Source: DASXHZ01 sp036488085
Lineage (GTDB): Bacteria > Acidobacteriota > Thermoanaerobaculia > Gp7-AA8
Length of the DNA: 64,000 nt
NCBI GenBank assembly: GCA_036488085.1
Contig: DASXHZ010000074.1
Location: 5,211 to 69,210, forward strand
Reading direction: 5' to 3'
Part shown: positions 58,463 through 64,000 of the stretch, in pieces
How positions within the stretch are numbered: the stretch's first letter is position 1
Layout: each line of letters opens with the position of its first letter
Program-made: the position numbers and the translations under genes
The notes under the pieces: model-generated
The model's input: only the letters and a program-made list of their open reading frames with translations
Told to the model about the DNA's origin: nothing
Database searches by the model: none

Positions 58463-59467
58463 TTATGTTCCCGATGGGTCACTTGCGACCAGCGGTTTAC
58501 AGTCGTCGAAGCGGCATTGGTGGATGTCGTTCTGCGGCAGCGGGCGCGTGCCGTCCGGAAGATGCAAGAGGTTGTAGTGGAGATCGAAGTCGTCGTCGCG
58601 CGGCTTCAGCGCCGGCCCGGTCAGGCGCACCGGGTCAAAACGATCATCCGTGTCGAGGAGCCGGATCTCGTCCGTTGGGTCATATCCCATGCGCAGCGCG
58701 AGGATCGTCTCGCCGGCCGGCCACTTCAGAACGAGTTTCGGTGGCCCGGTCACAGGCGTGTCCGCTCTCAACTTCTGGAACTCGAGGGTGATGAGATCGG
58801 TGCCTTCGGGATAAGTCATATCAATTACGAACTCGTCCGCCAGGGCGCGTGGGAAGGAAGACACCACGTTGCCCTTCACATCCGCGAATGTCTTCGCGTT
58901 CACGGTGTCGGCCGGGAAGTTCGCTCGTAAGAATCCACCATCGAGATCGACGATGGCGAACACTTCGCTGTCGACGCTGTCGGCGGCCGGATCGACCTTG
59001 AGCGGGGCCGGCTTGGAGAAGATGCCGGTAGTGTCCGCCAGCCAGCGGATGTCGCTCGCTGGCGCGACGTCGTCCGACCCGGGGCGGTCGGCCAGCGGAC
59101 GTCCTTTGCGATCGACGTCATACGTGATGCCCAGTTCGGGCTTCGGACGGATGACAACCCGCGCGTCCTCGAAGTAGTAAATGAAATGTTCGCCGCCGTC
59201 ACAAAGAACAACTGCCTCGTTCGGACGCGGATCGAGTGGTTTGCCGAGGGGGCTGTCAAGGACGAGCAAGGACGCCGCAACATGTACGAACGCGAAGTGG
59301 TCGGGAAGCGTCTTTCCCCAGTCGTTCTGCTGGTTTTGGTCACCAGCACCGGCATCTGCGGCCATCAGCACGAATGCTTTGTCGCGCTTCTGGCCGATCA
59401 TCGGCGGCGGCCCCGGCCACAGCATGCAGATCCCGCTAAACGTGATCCTCAGTGTCTTGCCCGCCAT
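58463..59467 (-). CDS. Protein of unknown function between CHAT and trypsin genes
   Basis: This 334-residue, signal-less protein opens LRITFSGICMLWPGPPPMIG and is beta-rich throughout, with DSEVFAIVDLDGGFLRANFP and VTGPPKLVLKWPAGETILALRMGYDP, and two C-terminal cysteines (HQCRFDDC). I do not recognise a family. It is 24 bp from the CHAT gene and 2 bp from the trypsin gene, so it is almost certainly co-expressed and may be a substrate, inhibitor or adapter of the two proteases. Confidence 0.75.
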   Translation of the reverse strand: MAGKTLRITFSGICMLWPGPPPMIGQKRDKAFVLMAADAGAGDQNQQNDWGKTLPDHFAFVHVAASLLVLDSPLGKPLDPRPNEAVVLCDGGEHFIYYFEDARVVIRPKPELGITYDVDRKGRPLADRPGSDDVAPASDIRWLADTTGIFSKPAPLKVDPAADSVDSEVFAIVDLDGGFLRANFPADTVNAKTFADVKGNVVSSFPRALADEFVIDMTYPEGTDLITLEFQKLRADTPVTGPPKLVLKWPAGETILALRMGYDPTDEIRLLDTDDRFDPVRLTGPALKPRDDDFDLHYNLLHLPDGTRPLPQNDIHQCRFDDCKPLVASDPSGT

Positions 59468-59491
59468 CTTTTCTCTCCTTCGATCTAGTGT

Positions 59492-62400
59492 TCAGAGTCC
59501 GGCGCCGATCAGACGAAGCGAAGCCCAATCACGGAATGGGTCGCCGTGCCGGAGCAGTGCGAGTTGGGCCTGACGGAGCGACTCCGCGGGGGTGTCGCCC
59601 CGAAGCAACCGCTCGTGGAACGTCCGCGCGGCAAGGTCCGCCGCGCCGTCTTCGATCGGCCATAGCGTTCCGACGACGAGAGGCACGCCGGCGGCAAAGA
59701 ACGAACGGGCGATCGTGATGCTCCCCTCGGACTTGAGAACCGGACCGCTGTCCGTCTCGCACGCCGAGAGATACGCTAGACGCATCTTCGGCATGAGCGC
59801 GCCGCCGATGTCCTTCGTCCCCAGTCTCGCCGCCGCCGACGCACCGAGACGCAGTGTCCGCGACGCGGGGTCAGCATCGATCGCCGTGTGTCCCGCGAAC
59901 TGGAAGATCGTCGCGTCTCTGAGCTCGGTCAAGATAGACGCCTTCGAGACCGTGTCACCATCGACGATGTGCGCGCCGGGATGCAGTCTGGCGATCGACC
60001 GTGCCTCTTCGTTCGCCTCGGGTAACGCGGCCACACCCTGGTCGCCCGACCCTGCCTCCACCACTAAGACGTGGTCATCCCTGGTCCACCGGTCCAACCA
60101 GCGTCCGCGGCTCCGCACCCAAAGCGCGGCGCTTGGTGCGATGACGGTGGCATGTGTCTCGAGCAAGGATCGCCCTCGAACGGCATCCCGCAGCCCGCTG
60201 AAGGCGACGCGTTCCATCTCGTCGTCCGGCACGATGACCAGCGCCTTTGCTTCGAGACCCTGCTCGAGCGGACGAATGAGCGCGTCGTAGAGGAATGAGG
60301 CGTTCGACTGATTATCGGCAATCGCCGCGATGACGTCGCTCGGCGTAGCCGTCAATGCGACCGTCTCCAAGCGGTCGGGAGTCATGACCCACGCCACGAT
60401 ACGGTCGTGCAGAATGCGGTATTCGATCAGCGCGGTATTGGCCGGGAGGGCATGTTGGATCGTCGCTGTCGATTCGTCGGTTCCAGTGCCGCGCCAGCGG
60501 GCCGTGGGCGAGTCGACCAGCTCCCGCATGCGCCTGCGATCCGACACTTCGAATGCCTCGCGCTCGCGCTTCTGCTGGAGAAGAAACTCCACGTAGCCGT
60601 CAGTGATCTCGTCGGCCGTGGCGGTAAAAGAGACGCGAAGCAGGCTCTCGTCGATCTTCTCGCGGTTGGCGTCCGTTTCGCGGAGCGCAGCTTGAAAATC
60701 GCCCTCGGCCGCGGGGTCGCCGCGCTTGGCCAGACGGTGCCCGCGCGCGAAGTACGCGGTGCTCAGCCAGATATGGTTGTCATGGACCTCGAAGTAGCGG
60801 ATGGCTTCGTCGAGACCGGTGGGGGCGTCCGCTGAGGCGAGGCCGGAGCCGAGCGCCTTCGCCACCTCGAGATATGCAAGCTGGCGCTCGCGCGCAGAGC
60901 GGTCCGGGATTGAGCGGCAAGCGCGTTCTGCGGCCTCGAGGTCCGTCTCGGCCTGTTCGCGCAATCCGACGCGATATCGGTAGGCGCTCCGCCACATCGC
61001 CGACGTACAGGTCTTTGACGCCTTTCCCGCCGCGGCGTCAGTCTCGACAAGCGCGTCGAAAAACAAACCCGCCCGCGCCTGCTCGTCCGCTTCCAGGGCA
61101 TGAAACGCAGCCACCGTCATTGCGTAGTGGCGATGCTTCGCGTCACCCGTTTGTTCCTGAATCGTCAGCCCCTGATCGAGGTTTCGCCGCGCGCCGGCCT
61201 TGTCACCCATGAGGTCGAGCGCATCCGCCAATCGGACCAGGAGCGCGGACTCGTAGTCCCTTTCCCCAATCCGTCGGTACGCCTCGATGGCGCGCTCGTA
61301 GTGGTCGGCGGCCTCTTTGTAGGAACTGAGTTGAATGAATGCCGTAGCGAACAGCGCCTGCAGCCTCGCCTGTCCGGCGACCGAGAGTCGGGCGCCTGAC
61401 TCCTTTTCGACCTGCTGCAACTCAGCGAGCGCCTTCCGGTACTCGCCCGACGAATAGAGCATCCCGGCGTGCTCCATCCGGGCGCGCCAGGCGAATGGAG
61501 TGACTCGCGGGTTCAGTGAGGCGGCGGCAATCGCTGTCTGCGCGGCCGCTTCTTCGGAGGACTGATCCTCCACCTGTAGACCCGCGCCGTATGCAACGTG
61601 CCCGGTCGCCAGCTGCCGCAGCGTGTCGCCCTCCGATTTTCGGATTGCGTCGACCGCCTCGGCGATCTCGCGCTCGCCGCTCGCGCGCTGCAGAGCAGCG
61701 CCGAGCGCCTCGATCTTCGAGAGTCGCGACGTGGCGGACGGATCAACGCGCAGCACCGCATCTCCCCATTGCGGAAGCAGTTCGTTCTCGCACCAGAGGC
61801 GCACCTCCTGGCGGAAGTGATCGACGTCGCGGAAGAGCGCCGGATCGTCATTGCCGGCAGCGAGCAGGCGCACGCGCGCGGCGGGCCACAACTCGGCATC
61901 GGTCGGCTGCTGCAGCTCGTTCAGCCTTTGGCGCGCGAAGGGACTCCACTGTGAGCGCGGCTCGAGCGCCAGATAGTCGCGCCAGGCGGCGATCGAGCAC
62001 TCGCGGACGTGATCCGAGTCGATCACCACGGCGCGCGTCCAGGCGATGGCCGGCGTCCGCTCCAGCGCCCACGACCGCTGCACCGCCTCGAGCGAGAGCG
62101 GTTGGAGGGCGGGATCGTTCATCGTCACATAAGTGACCGCGAGATCGTTCAGTAGCGCCGCGTCATGCGAGCGGCGGATGGCTCCGGCGAGCTCGCCGCG
62201 TTCCTTCGTCGCGGAACGTAGGGCTTCTTCGAGCGGCGGCAAGGCCTCCTTCGGCCTCCCCACCAGCAAGTACGAGACGCCGAGGGCGTGCCGGTCGCCG
62301 CTCTCTTCGTGCAAGCGTTTGATGACGTCCCAAACCGAGGCCGGGCCGTAAACGGAACCGGCTTCAGCGTCTCCGCGTAGCGACGGCTTGACGTCGCGAT

Positions 62401-62650
62401 ACGGAAAATCGGCGCTGAGCCGCGCGAGCGAAGGGCGATAGTCCAACGTCATGCTCGCGTCCAGGACCGCTTGCATCCCATTGCGTGCGGCGGGTGGTCG
62501 AAACCAAAGTGCGGCCACCACGGCCGCGGCCGCGAGCGGGAGGGCGAGAAAGTAGCGCGCCTTGAACGACCACGCTTCGCGTGTGCCGTTCACCTCGTCC
62601 ATGAAGGTGCTCGCATGACACTCTGCTCGCATCGAACCGCTCGCTCTCAC
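59492..62650 (-). CDS. Membrane-anchored TPR-CHAT protease
   Basis: The protein (1052 residues from GTG 62650; ATGs at 62632 and 62602 are alternatives) has one membrane helix at about residues 31-50, then roughly 600 residues of tetratricopeptide-like helices (ALPPLEEALRSATKERGELAG, YKEAADHYERAIEAYRRIGER, AEYRKALAELQQ-like repeats), and a C-terminal CHAT caspase-like domain with the His921 and Cys964 dyad (QFAGHTAID, YLSACETDSG). CHAT proteases in conflict systems are activated by a sensor and cleave partner proteins. The TPR region may be that sensor or substrate binder. Confidence 0.9.
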   Translation of the reverse strand: MRASGSMRAECHASTFMDEVNGTREAWSFKARYFLALPLAAAAVVAALWFRPPAARNGMQAVLDASMTLDYRPSLARLSADFPYRDVKPSLRGDAEAGSVYGPASVWDVIKRLHEESGDRHALGVSYLLVGRPKEALPPLEEALRSATKERGELAGAIRRSHDAALLNDLAVTYVTMNDPALQPLSLEAVQRSWALERTPAIAWTRAVVIDSDHVRECSIAAWRDYLALEPRSQWSPFARQRLNELQQPTDAELWPAARVRLLAAGNDDPALFRDVDHFRQEVRLWCENELLPQWGDAVLRVDPSATSRLSKIEALGAALQRASGEREIAEAVDAIRKSEGDTLRQLATGHVAYGAGLQVEDQSSEEAAAQTAIAAASLNPRVTPFAWRARMEHAGMLYSSGEYRKALAELQQVEKESGARLSVAGQARLQALFATAFIQLSSYKEAADHYERAIEAYRRIGERDYESALLVRLADALDLMGDKAGARRNLDQGLTIQEQTGDAKHRHYAMTVAAFHALEADEQARAGLFFDALVETDAAAGKASKTCTSAMWRSAYRYRVGLREQAETDLEAAERACRSIPDRSARERQLAYLEVAKALGSGLASADAPTGLDEAIRYFEVHDNHIWLSTAYFARGHRLAKRGDPAAEGDFQAALRETDANREKIDESLLRVSFTATADEITDGYVEFLLQQKREREAFEVSDRRRMRELVDSPTARWRGTGTDESTATIQHALPANTALIEYRILHDRIVAWVMTPDRLETVALTATPSDVIAAIADNQSNASFLYDALIRPLEQGLEAKALVIVPDDEMERVAFSGLRDAVRGRSLLETHATVIAPSAALWVRSRGRWLDRWTRDDHVLVVEAGSGDQGVAALPEANEEARSIARLHPGAHIVDGDTVSKASILTELRDATIFQFAGHTAIDADPASRTLRLGASAAARLGTKDIGGALMPKMRLAYLSACETDSGPVLKSEGSITIARSFFAAGVPLVVGTLWPIEDGAADLAARTFHERLLRGDTPAESLRQAQLALLRHGDPFRDWASLRLIGAGL

Positions 62651-62721
62651 TGATGAGTGAGACCGAGTGACTCGATTCCTGCGTTAATTCTTGGGGGACG
62701 GGTGGAGTTTACCGCAATCGC

Positions 62722-64000
62722 TCACTCGCCGGGGTGGTACGTTCGTTCCGTGTGCCCCTCGAGCTGCTTACGGTAGAAGTAGACCTCGCGGAGATTGCCG
62801 GTGGCGTAGCGGGCGGCCTCGTCGTTGAAATGCGGCGATGACGGATTGCCGCTCTCGCCGCCGGCAGTGACGGCGCGGGCGTGGATGCGCGGGCCGAAGT
62901 CGACCACGGCGACAAAGCTATTGCCGCTCGTGCCGTACCACTTCTTCGTGCCGGGGTAGGGGCGTGCGGAGAACGAGGCGAGCGAGCCCCAGCGCGAGTA
63001 CGTGAAGCCGATCGGAATGCTCGGCTTTGCGTCGTCGAACTTCGGTTCCACGTCGTCCGTGATTCTTTGGAATCGATTGATGTCGCCCCAAGACGTCTTC
63101 CACGTTCCGAAGTCCGCGGTGAGTTTGTCCGATGCGGCGGCGAGCGAATCGAGGCGCTCCTGCGACGTCGCCTTCGTCGCGGCGTAGTCGTCGGCCATCA
63201 TCCCGAGCTTGGCGGCCTCCGGTCCGACGCGGCTTGCGAGGTCGGTGGCCCAGAAAATGGCGACCGCGGTGGGGATGGAAGTGACCGACCAGCGATGGTC
63301 CCAACCCCGCAACGCCGCGACCTGCCCGGCAAGCTTCGACTTCAGCGGATCGGATGCCGGCAGCGCGTCGTAGTCCTTCAGCAGCGGCGGCAGCAGCGCG
63401 TCGAATGCAGGGAGCCAACTGTCGAACGCCGCGGTCAGCAGCGAGTCGACCGTGAAGTCCTTGTGGCCGGTCAGCACCCGCAAGGCGTGATAGCCGCGCG
63501 GCGTCTCCTCGCGTCCGCGCTCGACGTAGACCGGGAAATCCGACCGCTTCCGGCTGTTCGGCCCGGCGGCGGACCACGGCCAGTTGTTGCTGTTGTACAG
63601 CCAGCCGTTCCGAGGATTCAGCAGATTCGGCGTCTCGCCAACCGACAACACCCCGTGCCACTCCGTTAACGGATTGCTGCCGTCGACCGGCTTCGTGTAG
63701 TCGAAGTGCGGATCGCGCCGCGGGATGAAGTTCGAGTGGAAATAGGCGATGTTGCCGTCCGCGTCGGCGTAAACCGTGTTGTTCGACGAGTTCGTGTGCA
63801 GCGCCATCCACTTCACGAACTCCTTGTAACTCCGCGCCTTCGTCCGGCCGTACGACTGCATCAGCGCGTGCATCGGATCGTTCATCAGCCGGACCGTGAT
63901 CCATTTCCCGTCCGCAGCGCGCACGACGGGACCGTGATGCGTCCGGTAGACCGTGAAGACTCGCTTGGCCATGCCGTTCGCGGTCTTGTAGGGGACCGTG
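62722..64000 (-). CDS. Penicillin acylase family, C-terminal part
   Basis: The visible 425 residues are the beta-chain C-terminal part of a penicillin acylase (Ntn hydrolase): YRTHHGPVVRAADGKWITVRL, NTVYADADGNIAYFHSNFIPRRD, WPWSAAGPNSRKRSDFPVY, and SGNSFVAVVDFGPRIHARAV near the end. The open frame continues past position 64000, so the catalytic N-terminal serine and the alpha chain are outside the window. These enzymes hydrolyse amide bonds of acyl-homoserine lactones or beta-lactams in the periplasm. Confidence 0.9.
   Translation of the reverse strand, partial: TVPYKTANGMAKRVFTVYRTHHGPVVRAADGKWITVRLMNDPMHALMQSYGRTKARSYKEFVKWMALHTNSSNNTVYADADGNIAYFHSNFIPRRDPHFDYTKPVDGSNPLTEWHGVLSVGETPNLLNPRNGWLYNSNNWPWSAAGPNSRKRSDFPVYVERGREETPRGYHALRVLTGHKDFTVDSLLTAAFDSWLPAFDALLPPLLKDYDALPASDPLKSKLAGQVAALRGWDHRWSVTSIPTAVAIFWATDLASRVGPEAAKLGMMADDYAATKATSQERLDSLAAASDKLTADFGTWKTSWGDINRFQRITDDVEPKFDDAKPSIPIGFTYSRWGSLASFSARPYPGTKKWYGTSGNSFVAVVDFGPRIHARAVTAGGESGNPSSPHFNDEAARYATGNLREVYFYRKQLEGHTERTYHPGE

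Overview
The window is GC-rich, gene-dense DNA from a free-living Gram-negative (diderm) bacterium. Support for two membranes comes from a BtuB-type TonB-dependent receptor, a small outer-membrane beta-barrel protein, several lipoproteins, and Mpl, which recycles meso-diaminopimelate murein peptides. The mix of an MglA-like GTPase, tandem imidazolonepropionase-like amidohydrolases, DUF1573, KGG-repeat, CHAT and long-GreA proteins would suit the Acidobacteriota or a related phylum. That placement is inference: there is no rRNA or other phylogenetic marker in the window. There is no phage, plasmid, transposase or CRISPR locus.

Layout. 1-8149: a lipoprotein fragment and polA, a 571-bp non-coding gap, a beta-barrel and an HD protein on +, then an EreA/ChaN-like secreted protein and a LytS/LytTR two-component pair on -. 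8328-16597: a long + strand block with many stop/start overlaps (VOC protein, TPR lipoprotein, moaD, moaE, NUDIX, MBL, argF, SH3-TonB protein, endonuclease IV, icd, SDR), with a small DUF1858 gene antisense at 9540-9749. 16604-22060: mostly - strand (HIBADH-type dehydrogenase, ferredoxin, very long GreA, mpl). 22176-28148: a DUF1573 protein, an EgtB-like enzyme, a phosphoesterase, a nucleotidyltransferase, and a DedA-rhodanese gene with an in-frame TGA at a cysteine position. 28321-30940: ECF sigma, anti-sigma and HEAT-repeat operon. 30941-39657: a frameshifted AtoE-type transporter, a basic-tail protein, a pyruvate oxidase-type enzyme next to a D-lactate dehydrogenase-type flavo/FeS protein, an SDR and a KGG protein. 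39779-41085: two tRNA-Ser genes bracketing a VapBC module. 41202-49870: MglA-like GTPase, three tandem amidohydrolases, and a cobalamin riboswitch controlling btuB. 49983-57518: trmFO, DUF3467, a plant-like tyrosinase, and a GntR-ABC operon with its palindromic operator. 57528-62650: an operon of a membrane-anchored TPR-CHAT protease, an unknown protein and a trypsin-like protease. 62722-64000: part of a penicillin acylase.

Two things stand out. First, an intergenic repeat class recurs across the window: tandem degenerate 7-bp units followed, after a short spacer, by the same units inverted. It occurs at seven loci as paired arms and at two more as single arms, one of them inside a signal peptide. 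Each locus uses its own 7-mer. Second, the DedA-rhodanese gene reads through a single TGA into a fully conserved rhodanese C-terminus, which makes it a candidate selenoprotein with a Cys-x-Sec motif. The CHAT/unknown/trypsin operon is the best candidate for an undescribed protein system.
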